Assembly (NCBI RefSeq): GCF_002954325.1
Contig: NZ_MQVX01000001.1
Coordinates: forward strand, 315,546 to 379,545
Direction of reading: 5' to 3'
Length of the DNA: 64,000 nt
Source of the DNA: Aureicoccus marinus
Lineage (GTDB): Bacteria > Bacteroidota > Bacteroidia > Flavobacteriales > Flavobacteriaceae
Shown: positions 43,051 through 52,626 of the stretch, piece by piece
Position numbering within the stretch: the stretch's first letter is position 1
How the letters are laid out: the number at the start of each line of letters is the position of its first letter
Program-made: the position numbers and the translations under genes
Notes under the pieces: model-generated
The model's input: only the letters and a program-made list of their open reading frames with translations
What the model was told of the DNA's origin: nothing
The model's database searches: none

Positions 43051-43710
43051 CTATTTTATCAGATAGGGTTGGAGCACGGTTTTCCAAATCTGGTAGCCGG
43101 CGTCGTTCATGTGCAGATTGTCCTCAATGAACAGATCGTTCTTGAGCTCCTCTCCATTGAGCATGGGCTTCCAAACATCGGCATACGCCATATTCTTTTT
43201 TCTCTTGGACCAACGGTAAAACCGCTTGTTTAATTTCTGATACTGCCCCTTAAGGGACCACCGGGCAATACTGGGTTTGGCTGATATCAAGACAATTTGG
43301 CAATCCGGATTGTACTTCTTGATTCTGCGAACAATTCGACGCATTCTTCTCATGATTCGATCCAGAGATTCCTTCATAAAGATATCATTATCGCCTTCGT
43401 AGATAAAGACCTGGTCGGGATAGTGGTCCAGGATGAGGGGGGCTGTATAACCTAAAAGATCCTTTGCTGTCGATCCCCCAAAGCCGGTATTGATGATGTT
43501 GTGTTGATCAGAAATTTCCTCCACATTTTTCCACATCCGAATGCTGGAACTTCCAACAAAGACCACCGTTTTTTGGTCAGGATTTAGACTCGGGCGCAGG
43601 GAGTCGTACTTCGCTTTAAGGGTTTGAACCTCTTCATCAAAGCGACCTTGGGCCCAAGAAGTTTGAAAAAGTAGGGCTGCGAGGCTAAAAAGTAATAAGG
43701 TCTTTTTCAT
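43051..43710 (-). CDS. Secreted SGNH/GDSL hydrolase
   Basis: The 219-residue protein has a signal peptide (LLLFSLAALLFQTSWAQG), block I TVVFVGSSSIRMWKNV with the nucleophile Ser, the Gly block NTGFGGSTAKDLLGY, the Asn block VFIYEGDNDIFM, and block V DNLHMNDAGYQIW with the Asp and His of the triad. Such enzymes are esterases or acyl hydrolases; in this family acetyl removal from sugars is common. It starts on the base next to the M14 stop and is followed by the GH20 gene, so one transcript is likely. Confidence 0.92.
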   Translation of the reverse strand: MKKTLLLFSLAALLFQTSWAQGRFDEEVQTLKAKYDSLRPSLNPDQKTVVFVGSSSIRMWKNVEEISDQHNIINTGFGGSTAKDLLGYTAPLILDHYPDQVFIYEGDNDIFMKESLDRIMRRMRRIVRRIKKYNPDCQIVLISAKPSIARWSLKGQYQKLNKRFYRWSKRKKNMAYADVWKPMLNGEELKNDLFIEDNLHMNDAGYQIWKTVLQPYLIK

Positions 43711-46200
43711 CTAGTCGAGCATAAAAAGGGCGTTGGCCATAAAGAGTTTTCCATTTTCCCAAAATCCTCGGAAGAGCGGATTGTCCACCATAAAAACAAC
43801 GGATCCACGTCCCATTGGCTGTACGCCAAAGACCAGGGTATTTTGTATGTTCTTTAGGGCCTTACTTCCGGCAAAACCAGAGACCGCTTGTGCGTCACCT
43901 TCAAGGTAGGCTACATTTCCGCGGTCTAAATAAGAGAAAGCAGACGAGCCTAGTTTTAGGCTGAAATACTCTTGGTCATAACCGAAGGCCATTGGATGAC
44001 TGGGATCCACTTTGGTTTTAAAGATAGCGCCTGTTATGGCTCCCATAATGCGGGTACGACTGGTCTGATCAAAAGGTTCTGGCTGTTCGTTTTTATCACC
44101 CTCCCCGGAACGATCGGCGTACTCCAGGCCAAAACCGGCGCTCTCTCCGGCCAGGTTATTAAGTGCATTTTCCATCGCGATAAGTCGTCCACCCTGACGC
44201 ACCCATTCTTTGAGGTCTTTTTTCTCCCGGTCACCCAAAACGCCGAAATAGCGACCGCCAGGTAAAATAAGTACATCGTATTCATCTAGATCGACGCGTT
44301 GCCAGTAGTCGGTGTCCAGAACGGTAAGGGGATAGTGCAATTGCTTTTCAAAAAAGTGCCATACCTCCCCAAAGCGATACAAGTTTACCCCATCTCCGCT
44401 GAGAACGGCAACTTTCACCGGCTTGATCATTTGCACATAAGAAGAACCGAAGTCCTTTCCTTTGTCCACGTAGCCACTGTTTACGGGGGTAAAGTCCTGT
44501 TGGTATTTATTTGAGACGGCTTGTAAGATGGAGGCAAGATTATCCAAATGGTCGTTGTCGGACTGGGTAATGATTAGAGTGCCTTTCTTGTATGAACCGC
44601 CTTCAATTTCAAAATCCTTGTATGCCTTGCGAACACGCACCTTTTGTTGCAATAAATCCGCGAGCATACGGGCATCATCCATACTGTTCCAGTCTGCTAG
44701 ATAGGCGTAGGAAGCGTTTAAAGATGCCGATGTTGTGTTTTGAAAATAAGGAACCTCGGCATGAGTGGTGTCGAAGTTGAGTAAAGAGCTGTTGTTGCTA
44801 CTGCCCAAAACAGTTTCCGTCGCCATGGCATCCAAACCATAGGCGTAAGGGAGAGACCAGGCGGTGATATCATAGGTCAATGAATCGGTGAGTTTGGGTT
44901 GAGGCTCAAAGAGCACCTTAACCAGTTTGCTTTTGGGCTGCCGGCTGTTAACCACTAAAGCCTCTCCGTAGCGCTTTGACCCTCGGACACCGGTTTGGTA
45001 GTTGTAGCCTTTAATGGTCCCTGGGTTTTGAATGCTGTATTCAATCTCGTGGTGGTCAAGTAAGGAAGCCAAGGCCTTGACTTGGTCTTTGTTTCCGCTC
45101 ATGACATAGCTGTTGTACTTGGCGCTCCTGTCCTGGTAGTACTTGGCGTATTCTTGGTTGAGCTTTTCGATGTTGGCCGCCGCAACCTCAACAGTAGACA
45201 TCCCGGTCGTGTAATGGTGGGCTAATCGGTCTTGTAGGCTTAAAGTGTCTCCATTGCTGTTGATAATCGCTAGCCCGGCTCGGCCGCTTCCCCCTTGCTC
45301 ATAGGTCATTCCTATGCCACCGGTGTACATGGGGTAAGTATCTCCATAACTCGGGTAGAAGAGATCGAAGCGCTCCTTGGTAAAGTAGAACCAGCCGTTT
45401 TGATCAAAATACTTGGCGTGGTTTTTACCGATGGTTCGTTGAAAGCTCCGTTGAAAAGGCGTGATCACTTCGTGCAGGGGTTCAGCTGCAGGAGCAAAGT
45501 AGTAAGGGCTATCGACTCCCTGTTCGTGAAAATCTACATGAATATGAGGAATCCACTGGTTGTACATTTTTAGCCGCTGCTGACTTTCGACCTGGGTTAA
45601 CCAAGCCCAGTCTCGGTTCAAATCAAACATATAATGATTGGATCGGCCTGACCACCATCCTTCCCAGTGTTCCTTGCTATTGGGATCTGTTTGGAAAGGG
45701 GTGTTCTTGTATTGATTGTACCAGTTGCTGTAGCGATCACGTCCGTCGGGATTGATACAAGGGTCCATGATGACCACGGTATTCTTAAGATAGTCGGATT
45801 TGGAGGTCAACAAATCGAAAGCGGTCTTCATGGCTGCTTCTGTGCTGACGCTTTCGTTCCCATGCACATTGTAGCTCAACCAGACGATGGCTTTGTCTGA
45901 ACCAGCGGTGCCAGAAGTCTGAGCCAAATGGGCTTGGCGAATTGACTCTAAGTTGTCAATATTTTCTTCGGTCGAAATGTAGGCCAGCAGTAGAGGACGG
46001 CGTTCATTCGTGGTGCCATATGAGGTCAACTTCAGCATCCCATTTGAACTTTCGGCCAAATGTTCGAAATAATCGGTCACCTCGTAATGTCGGCTAAACT
46101 GAGTTCCTAATTCATATCCTAAAAATTCACTTGGTGATTGGATTTTTTGAGCTTGTACCAGAGCAGTAAAGCATAGCACTAGGGCTAATATCTTCTTCAT
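43711..46200 (-). CDS. Secreted M14 zinc carboxypeptidase with GATase-like C-terminal domain
   Basis: The 829-residue protein has a signal peptide (ILALVLCFTALVQAQ), and the M14 zinc site: HGNESVSTEA, NPDGRDRYSNW, HVDFHEQGVDS and the catalytic Glu in TYEQGGSGRAG. The C-terminal domain from about residue 615 starts VKVAVLSGDGVNLYRF and includes ILPGGRYFGV, a glutamine-amidotransferase/DJ-1-like fold seen also in the paralogue at 5457. The ATG at 46200 is preferred over the TTG one codon earlier. It heads a leftward operon with SGNH and GH20 genes, pointing to degradation of a glycopeptide-like substrate. Confidence 0.95.
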   Translation of the reverse strand: MKKILALVLCFTALVQAQKIQSPSEFLGYELGTQFSRHYEVTDYFEHLAESSNGMLKLTSYGTTNERRPLLLAYISTEENIDNLESIRQAHLAQTSGTAGSDKAIVWLSYNVHGNESVSTEAAMKTAFDLLTSKSDYLKNTVVIMDPCINPDGRDRYSNWYNQYKNTPFQTDPNSKEHWEGWWSGRSNHYMFDLNRDWAWLTQVESQQRLKMYNQWIPHIHVDFHEQGVDSPYYFAPAAEPLHEVITPFQRSFQRTIGKNHAKYFDQNGWFYFTKERFDLFYPSYGDTYPMYTGGIGMTYEQGGSGRAGLAIINSNGDTLSLQDRLAHHYTTGMSTVEVAAANIEKLNQEYAKYYQDRSAKYNSYVMSGNKDQVKALASLLDHHEIEYSIQNPGTIKGYNYQTGVRGSKRYGEALVVNSRQPKSKLVKVLFEPQPKLTDSLTYDITAWSLPYAYGLDAMATETVLGSSNNSSLLNFDTTHAEVPYFQNTTSASLNASYAYLADWNSMDDARMLADLLQQKVRVRKAYKDFEIEGGSYKKGTLIITQSDNDHLDNLASILQAVSNKYQQDFTPVNSGYVDKGKDFGSSYVQMIKPVKVAVLSGDGVNLYRFGEVWHFFEKQLHYPLTVLDTDYWQRVDLDEYDVLILPGGRYFGVLGDREKKDLKEWVRQGGRLIAMENALNNLAGESAGFGLEYADRSGEGDKNEQPEPFDQTSRTRIMGAITGAIFKTKVDPSHPMAFGYDQEYFSLKLGSSAFSYLDRGNVAYLEGDAQAVSGFAGSKALKNIQNTLVFGVQPMGRGSVVFMVDNPLFRGFWENGKLFMANALFMLD

Positions 46201-46324
46201 CAACTAGTTGGAGTTTTTTCTCGATTTAATTTTAGCCAAATGATTTCGGCAGATCCACCCTAATTAACGAAATTTTAGTAAATAAAGGGAGCGGGTACGA
46301 TATATTTACAAAGTTTTTGCACTC

Positions 46325-47935
46325 ATGCCTTCAGACTGTTTGTCTTTTACTGAAACCTCCTTTCTTTCTCCCCTGTTGAAAGACTATGTTACGCAGAAAA
46401 AGGAGCTCCAACCCTTCTACAACCGCTACCCAGAAATAGAATCTTTTCAGGCCCAAATCGCCGAAAAGTCGAATTCTTATAGCCGTTCTTCCAGGGCCAT
46501 TTTGGTTGATGAAATAAGAAGACAATACACAGGCTTGCAAAAAACGGAAGCTGTCGAAGAGCAACTGCAAAAACTCCTCGAATGCAATGCCTTTACCGTT
46601 ACCACAGGTCACCAACTCAATTTAGGGACCGGGCCCTTGTATTTTCTCTATAAAATCAGTGCAGCCATTAATATGAGTCAAAAGCTCAATGAACGATACC
46701 CGGATCAACATTTTGTGCCGGTGTATTGGATGGCAACCGAAGATCACGATTTTGAGGAAATTAATTTCTTCCATCTCGGAGGACAAAAGATTCAGTGGAA
46801 CCGTCCTTTTGGCGGGGCTGTTGGACGGATGGACTTGAGTGGAATGGAGGAAGTATTAATTGGCTTAAAGCACTTATTAGGCCCAGGGAAGCACAATACA
46901 GCCTTGTTGCAAATAATTGAAGAGGCGTATACGGATTCCCCCAATTTGGCTTCGGCTACTCGTCACTTGGTGCACACTCTTTTTGGGGAGTACGGTCTTG
47001 TAGTACTGGATGCTGACTCAGCTGCTCTAAAGACACTTTTTGTTCCGGCCATGCGGCAGGAGTTGGAGCAGCAAAGTAGCTATGAAGCGGTCACAGCAAC
47101 CAATGAGGCCCTAAAGCAGGTACACTCTGAGTACAAAATTCAGGTGAATCCAAGGGAGTGTAATCTATTCTACCTCACGGACCAAAAGCGTGAGCGTCTG
47201 GTTCAGGACAATGGAGGGTTTGCTTTGGCTGACGGTTCTCAGTATTTTAAGAAAGACGCTCTGCTCCAGGAATTAGAGGAGCATCCCGAACGATTTTCGC
47301 CTAACGTCATGTTGAGGCCTTTGTACCAGGAAGTGATTTTACCCAACCTCTGTTATATCGGTGGAGGAGGTGAGTTGGCCTATTGGCTGCAGCTGCGAGC
47401 CAGTTTTGAATCCTTCCACGTACCCTTTCCGATGTTGCAGCTCAGAAGTACGGTCTTGATCTGGTCTGCCAAACAGGCTGCTAATTGGGAAAAATTGGGA
47501 TTGAGTCGAGCAGATTTGTTCAAAAAAAGAGAGGAACTGGTGAACTTCTTTGTTCGTAGAGAATCGGCTTTACCTCTCGATTTTTCGGATCAGAAGAACC
47601 TACTTGTGGAGCAATTTAAAGCGCTGCACTTGCTCGCCGACCAAACGGATGCTAGTTTTCGCGGTGCTGTAGCGGCCCAGGAAAGAAAACAAATTAAAGG
47701 CCTGGAGCATCTAGAAAAACGGATGCTCAAGGCTCAGAAGAAAAAACACAAGGACCAAATTGAGCGCTTGACGGAATTGCACGAAAGTCTTTTTCCGAAT
47801 GGAAGCTTGCAGGAGCGTTTTGACAACATCACTTCTCACTATCACACCTCGAGTGGACAGTTGATAGACCGGTTAGTCAAGCGTGTTAATCCGCTCGAAT
47901 GCCAGGTACTTCTCTTGACTTTAGACGCCGATTAA
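46325..47935 (+). CDS. bshC: Bacillithiol biosynthesis cysteine-adding enzyme BshC
   Basis: BshC joins cysteine to glucosaminyl-malate, the last step in bacillithiol synthesis. The 536-residue protein has the family markers TVTTGHQLNLGTGPLYFLYK, VYWMATEDHDFEEINFF and VMLRPLYQEVILPNLCYIGG followed by ELAYWLQLR, and a long coiled-coil-like C-terminal region (GLEHLEKRMLKAQKKKHKD). The window also has a YfiT/BstA-like gene at 3988. It overlaps the stop of the converging PNPOx-like gene by 4 bases. Confidence 0.95.
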   Translation: MPSDCLSFTETSFLSPLLKDYVTQKKELQPFYNRYPEIESFQAQIAEKSNSYSRSSRAILVDEIRRQYTGLQKTEAVEEQLQKLLECNAFTVTTGHQLNLGTGPLYFLYKISAAINMSQKLNERYPDQHFVPVYWMATEDHDFEEINFFHLGGQKIQWNRPFGGAVGRMDLSGMEEVLIGLKHLLGPGKHNTALLQIIEEAYTDSPNLASATRHLVHTLFGEYGLVVLDADSAALKTLFVPAMRQELEQQSSYEAVTATNEALKQVHSEYKIQVNPRECNLFYLTDQKRERLVQDNGGFALADGSQYFKKDALLQELEEHPERFSPNVMLRPLYQEVILPNLCYIGGGGELAYWLQLRASFESFHVPFPMLQLRSTVLIWSAKQAANWEKLGLSRADLFKKREELVNFFVRRESALPLDFSDQKNLLVEQFKALHLLADQTDASFRGAVAAQERKQIKGLEHLEKRMLKAQKKKHKDQIERLTELHESLFPNGSLQERFDNITSHYHTSSGQLIDRLVKRVNPLECQVLLLTLDAD

Positions 47936-48483
47936 GGCACCAATAATTCCTGTTTCCATCCTTTGTTCTTTCTGCGGTAGCGCAGTCGAAGATGTCCTTC
48001 TCTTCTCAGTTGAAGAGATTCGATTTCTTCCACTTTGAGGTGATAAACTGTAAAGTGTTTTCGGCCTTGATCGTTCCATTCCAAGGTCTGTTCTGAATGA
48101 GCAACGGAGCCAGGAGGCATGGCTGAGGAGTAATCTCTTCTGGCCCCTTTTGGCATATTTTTCCAAAGGGAATCCAAAATTTCTTCGTCTTCCAGTTTTA
48201 CACAACGCCCCTTTAGTTGAAGTTGCCAGCGTTTTTTGGGGTGATAGAACAGTGCTGTTGCCTGCCCTTTTTGATGAAGTTGAGTTGCTTTTTCGGAGCG
48301 GGAATCCGTGTAAAAAGCGATCCATTGATCTTGTCTGCTCCGTCTCAAGACGACGGTGCGCAGCGCAGGGTATTCCTGGTCGTGTGTGGCCAAAGTAAAG
48401 AAGCGAAAAGGGTGGTCCTTTTTTCTAAAACCTTTTTCTAGATGCCTGAAAATCTCCTTAGTGGTGGGGTAGGATTTCGTCAT
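47932..48483 (-). CDS. PNPOx-like flavin-binding protein
   Basis: The 183-residue protein has the pyridoxamine-5'-phosphate-oxidase split-barrel pattern: FRFFTLATHDQEYPALRTVV, WIAFYTDSRSEKATQL, ATALFYHPKKRWQLQLKGRC and a C-terminal stretch HFTVYHLKVEEIESLQL. It resembles the Bacteroidota PNPOx-family proteins related to pdxH but is not clearly PdxH itself; flavin-dependent reduction is a likely role. It is divergent from guaA, with the RNA candidate between. Confidence 0.85.
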   Translation of the reverse strand: MTKSYPTTKEIFRHLEKGFRKKDHPFRFFTLATHDQEYPALRTVVLRRSRQDQWIAFYTDSRSEKATQLHQKGQATALFYHPKKRWQLQLKGRCVKLEDEEILDSLWKNMPKGARRDYSSAMPPGSVAHSEQTLEWNDQGRKHFTVYHLKVEEIESLQLRREGHLRLRYRRKNKGWKQELLVP

Positions 48484-48546
48484 TTTTCAAAAATAATTCA
48501 AAATCGGGGTAGGGTAATAACGCTAAGACTTGTTTAAGTATTGAAA

Positions 48547-48666
48547 ATGACTATGAAAAAGGAAGTTTTCTTCCTTAGTCAACTGTGAATTAGTCAATTC
48601 ATGTGTTAGGTTGGTTTTGATTTTATTGCAACAAACCCCGGGGTGGTTCCCGGGGTTTATCTTTTT
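48547..48666 (+). ncRNA. Candidate structured RNA with intrinsic terminator upstream of guaA
   Basis: Three hairpins follow in a row: AAGGAAG-TTTT-CTTCCTT (48559-48576, with outer GACT/AGTC pairs), TGAATT-AGTC-AATTCA (48586-48601) and a strong AAACCCCGGG-GTGGTT-CCCGGGGTTT (48633-48658) followed by a T-rich stretch. The last looks like an intrinsic terminator pointing right, although the genes on both sides point away from it. TTAGTCAA occurs twice (48575-48582 and 48590-48597). A 13-codon ATG frame (MTMKKEVFFLSQL, 48547-48588) covers the first hairpin. No matching RNA family is recognised, and guaA has its own -7 box after the terminator. It could be a small RNA, a leader peptide or an attenuator. 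Confidence 0.4.
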
Positions 48667-48699
48667 AAATTCTAGGCTTTCTCACTTTGGGCAAATTAC

Positions 48700-48707
48700 T
48701 ATTTTTG
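48700..48707 (+). promoter_or_regulatory. Flavobacterial -7 box directly before guaA
   Basis: TATTTTTG ends three bases before the guaA ATG (48711). If this box is used the transcript would begin at or near the ATG, giving a leaderless mRNA. Confidence 0.5.
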
Positions 48708-48710
48708 CCC

Positions 48711-50242
48711 ATGCATCAAAAGGTCTTAATTCTCGACTTCGGGTCGCAGTACACGCAGCTGATCGCACGGCGCGTAAGAGAACTCCACATTTATTCAGAA
48801 ATCATTCCTTTCAACAAGGTGCCCAACACCTTGGATGATTATCAGGCGGTAATCCTTTCGGGATCCCCTTCTTCGGTTCGCTCAGAGCAAGCACCGATTC
48901 CTGATTTATCAGAAATTCAAGGAAAAAAGCCACTGCTTGGGATTTGTTACGGAGCCCAATTTTTGGCTCATGCCCACGGCGGCGTAGTTGCTCCGTCGGC
49001 TACTAGGGAATACGGAAGAGCCCGATTGGCGGAGGTCAATAGTGCTGATCCATTTTTCAATGGGGTAGAAAAGCAGAGCCAGGTGTGGATGAGTCACAGT
49101 GATACCATCAAGCAACTCCCTGCTGAAGCGGAAGTTTTGGCCAGTACCGAGGATGTTGAGTTTGCTGCTTATCGCTTTAATAACCAGACGACTTACGGAA
49201 TACAATTTCACCCAGAAGTTTACCATACGGAAGCCGGGAAGTTGATAATCAGGAATTTCTTGGTAGACATTGTAGGGATGAAGCAAGACTGGACACCGGA
49301 TGCTTCGTGGATTCAACCGTTGCTCATTTAAAAGAGAAACTGGGTAGTGATAAAGTGGTCCTCGGCTTATCTGGAGGTGTGGATTCCAGTGTGGCGGCCT
49401 TCCTATTGCACAAAGCCATTGGCAGTCAGTTGCACTGCATCTTTGTCAACAATGGATTGCTCCGAAAAAACGAATTCGAGCAGGTACTAGAGCAGTATCA
49501 GGGATTGGGCTTAAATGTCAAGGGGGTTGATGCCTCGGCACGCTTTTTGAAAGCTCTTGAAGGAGAGTCGGATCCAGAGAAGAAACGCAAAATTATTGGA
49601 CGGGTCTTTATCGAGGTGTTTGACGACGAAGCCAATTTGATTGAGGACGTGAACTGGCTTGCTCAGGGAACGATTTATCCAGACGTAATCGAATCGGTTT
49701 CGGCTACGGGAGGTCCTTCGGCGACCATTAAGAGCCACCACAATGTGGGAGGCCTGCCCGATTTTATGAAATTGAAAGTGGTGGAGCCACTGAAGCTCTT
49801 GTTCAAGGATGAGGTACGACGTGTCGGTAAAAGCATGGGTATGTCTCCAGAAATTTTGGGCAGACACCCCTTTCCCGGTCCTGGACTTGGAATTCGTATA
49901 TTAGGCGATATAACCGCAGAAAAGGTGCGCATTCTCCAGGAGGTTGATGCCATTTTTATCAATGGTTTGAAAGAATGGGGACTCTACGATAAAATCTGGC
50001 AAGCGGGAGCCATGTTGCTGCCTGTGAACAGTGTAGGGGTAATGGGGGATGAAAGAACATATGAAAAATGTGTAGCGTTGCGCGCTGTCGAGAGTACAGA
50101 TGGAATGACTGCGGATTGGGTTGATCTGCCGCATGATTTTCTTCAGAAAACGTCCAACGATATCATTAATAAAGTAAAAGGTGTAAACAGGGTGGTGTAC
50201 GATATCAGTTCCAAGCCGCCTGCAACAATAGAATGGGAATGA
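48711..50242 (+). CDS. guaA: GMP synthase (glutamine-hydrolysing), frameshift near 49305
   Basis: GuaA makes GMP from XMP and glutamine. The first frame has the GATase domain: [20 protein letters not shown], the catalytic Cys in [13 protein letters not shown] and QFHPEVYH with the His. The second frame has the ATP-pyrophosphatase domain: [17 protein letters not shown], then [20 protein letters not shown] and the C-terminal [13 protein letters not shown]. As read the first half stops at 49331 after WIQPLLI. Restoring one T (49304-49305) gives [17 protein letters not shown] in one frame to 50242, 510 residues, the standard length. A second start at 49307 is not needed. Confidence 0.94.
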
Positions 50243-52626
50243 AAAACAATTGTCTCAAAGCACTCCTCCTTTGCCTACTCATTGCTTTTACCGCTTGCAA
50301 GGTAACCGCACAACGAAAATTTAAGACCCATGCTGTTAAGGAAGGGGAAACCCTCCAAAGCATTGCCAAGCGATACGGGGTAACCCCATACTCCATTTTG
50401 TTGGCGAACAAAGACGTCAAAAAGGCCACAGACATCAAGCCGAATACCTTTTTGATTATTGACTTGAGCAACAGTACGATCAAGCCTGGACCCATTACTC
50501 CACCTGCGAGTACTGGAACTGTTGAGCGGGATACGGTGAAACCGGGTCCAAGCGATTCCAATCCACTGCGCTTTACAGCACACCGAGTCATTTCTAAAGA
50601 GACCATTTTTAGCCTGACTCAACAGTACGATATTACGGAAGCCCAACTACGACAATACAATCCCGAATTGAACAGTCGGGGATTGCAGACCGGTATGGTT
50701 TTGCAGATTCCTCGGTACCCTAAAGTGGTCGAAACGAAAGCAACAACAGAGCAACCTGAACGAATTGCGCCTTTGCGTTTTATGTCTCACAAGGTTCGTC
50801 GGAAGGAGACCATTTTCAGTATCACACAATTGTATGGTATTAAGGAAGCGCAGCTTAAACGATACAATAAATCCTTGTACTCTGAAGCGCTGAAAAAAGG
50901 GATGATTCTGCAAATTCCACGCTACCCAACGGAAGAGCAAATCGTCAAAATGGGGTTGAACTTCGACACCATCACGGTTCAGCCAAAGGAAACCCGTTGG
51001 AGTATAGCTCACCGTTTTGGAATCAGCCTTGATAGCCTAGCAGCCCTGAATCCGGATCTGCCTAAAAACAGTAGTTACCTCTCGGTGGGCCAACAACTCA
51101 AAGTGCCGGTTTTGGTTAAAGAAATGATGGAGGAAACCACTCCATTGTACGAGTCTTACACTGTTCCTACACAAATGACCTTATACAGTTTGAGTAAGCT
51201 GTATGAAATTGAGCAAAAGGAAATCCTGCGACTCAACCCCGTCATCGTGCAAGAAGGGGGACTTAAAGAGGGCATGGTTCTTCGCTTTCCGAAGAAAGAA
51301 GCCCCAGAACTGGAGCTTACAACAGAGAACTACGTGTACTACCCTGTTAGCGCCAAGCAGAATATATTTAGAATCACGCAGGAGTTGGGGGTTAGTCGCG
51401 ATACCCTGTTCGCTTTGAATCCAGAACTCGAGGCCGGATTAAAAGAGGGAATGATTTTGAAGTTGCCCAAAGAGAGGGCCCAAAACCTCAATGTGAAAGA
51501 AGGTTTGGTCCTGAACCAGATCAACTTGATCGATAGCCTGGATGTCAATGTTCGGCCGCAGTTGGTTTACCTTTTGCCTTTCCGCTTGGATCGGTACGAT
51601 TTGGCCGATAAAGAAAAGGCAGCACGCCAGCTCAAAGCCCGTACCGATAGCCGCTATGCCATGGGCTTGTATACAGGAGCTATTGTAGCCCTTGATTCGA
51701 TTAAATCCATGGGGATGTCAGTCGATGTAAAATTTTGGGATACTCAGCGTGATTTAGAGCGCGTAAAGAACCTTTTGGAATCCGATCCTTTAACCAATGC
51801 CAGTGCAGTGGTGGGGCCAGTAGATCGAAAACTTCTTGGTGAAGTAGCCATTCAGGCCTCCAAATACAACGTGCCTGTGATCACGCCCTTTTTGGCCGAT
51901 AGCGAGCTCACTTTACAGAATGTCTATTTTTCGGTTCCGGATGAAGAAAGTCTTCGGGTTAAAATGCTGGATTATTTAGCTTCTAAAAGAACGGATGAGA
52001 ACATCATTATCATGGCCGATGAAGTGCATATGGCTGTCCGTGATTCTATCTTAAGCCGTTTTCCAGAGGCCAAGGTAGCGGACCTCGTAGAAAATACTTT
52101 GGACAGAGAAGCATTCGCCGAAATGTTGTCTGAGGAAGTAGAAAACTGGGTCATTTTGGAAACCGATATGGGCAGTATTGTGGCGAGTATCACTTCTATA
52201 CTCAACGCAGCAAATACCGACAAGAAGAAGGACGTACGCATGTTCACCACGCATTATGACAATGCCTTTGAGGACAAAGCAATTTCAAGGCCGCATCTAG
52301 CGAACCTGAATTTCACCTTCCCTTCTGTTTTTAGGGAAGTGGCTAATGATCAATTTATGGAATCCTACCGCAGTCGATGGGGAGTAGAAGCTGATCGTTA
52401 TGCGATCAGAGGGTTTGATTTAACCTTTGATCTCCTCTTGAAGCTGGGCTACAAAAACAACCTCTTCCAAACCACGCCTTTCATTGGTGAGACCGAGTAC
52501 AGCGGTAACCGTTTTAATTACTTCAAGGAGGTAAATAACGATTGGAATTCTGGATACGGAAACAAGGCTTCCTTTATCCTGCGATACAACTATGATCTTA
52601 CCATTAGCCAGGTAGAAAACGAATGA
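50239..52626 (+). CDS. Six-LysM lipoprotein with periplasmic-binding-protein-like domain
   Basis: The 795-residue protein has an N-terminal lipoprotein signal ([14 protein letters not shown]). Six LysM modules follow, with recurring sequences such as [40 protein letters not shown] and [20 protein letters not shown], to about residue 405. LysM binds peptidoglycan. The C-terminal 370 residues ([17 protein letters not shown], then [20 protein letters not shown] and [11 protein letters not shown]) resemble a type I periplasmic-binding fold, as in LpoA-like regulators of cell-wall synthases or branched-amino-acid receptors. The start overlaps guaA (ATGA) and the end overlaps the DUF922 gene, so all three are cotranscribed. 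Confidence 0.88.
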   Translation: MKNNCLKALLLCLLIAFTACKVTAQRKFKTHAVKEGETLQSIAKRYGVTPYSILLANKDVKKATDIKPNTFLIIDLSNSTIKPGPITPPASTGTVERDTVKPGPSDSNPLRFTAHRVISKETIFSLTQQYDITEAQLRQYNPELNSRGLQTGMVLQIPRYPKVVETKATTEQPERIAPLRFMSHKVRRKETIFSITQLYGIKEAQLKRYNKSLYSEALKKGMILQIPRYPTEEQIVKMGLNFDTITVQPKETRWSIAHRFGISLDSLAALNPDLPKNSSYLSVGQQLKVPVLVKEMMEETTPLYESYTVPTQMTLYSLSKLYEIEQKEILRLNPVIVQEGGLKEGMVLRFPKKEAPELELTTENYVYYPVSAKQNIFRITQELGVSRDTLFALNPELEAGLKEGMILKLPKERAQNLNVKEGLVLNQINLIDSLDVNVRPQLVYLLPFRLDRYDLADKEKAARQLKARTDSRYAMGLYTGAIVALDSIKSMGMSVDVKFWDTQRDLERVKNLLESDPLTNASAVVGPVDRKLLGEVAIQASKYNVPVITPFLADSELTLQNVYFSVPDEESLRVKMLDYLASKRTDENIIIMADEVHMAVRDSILSRFPEAKVADLVENTLDREAFAEMLSEEVENWVILETDMGSIVASITSILNAANTDKKKDVRMFTTHYDNAFEDKAISRPHLANLNFTFPSVFREVANDQFMESYRSRWGVEADRYAIRGFDLTFDLLLKLGYKNNLFQTTPFIGETEYSGNRFNYFKEVNNDWNSGYGNKASFILRYNYDLTISQVENE

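Noticed and set aside
48484..48710. Purine riboswitch before guaA
   Set aside because: The hairpins do not form the three-way junction and conserved core of the purine riboswitch.
49307..50242. Separate gene for the GMP synthase second half
   Set aside because: It lacks a promoter and the first half runs directly into it with one base restored; the total length is that of GuaA.
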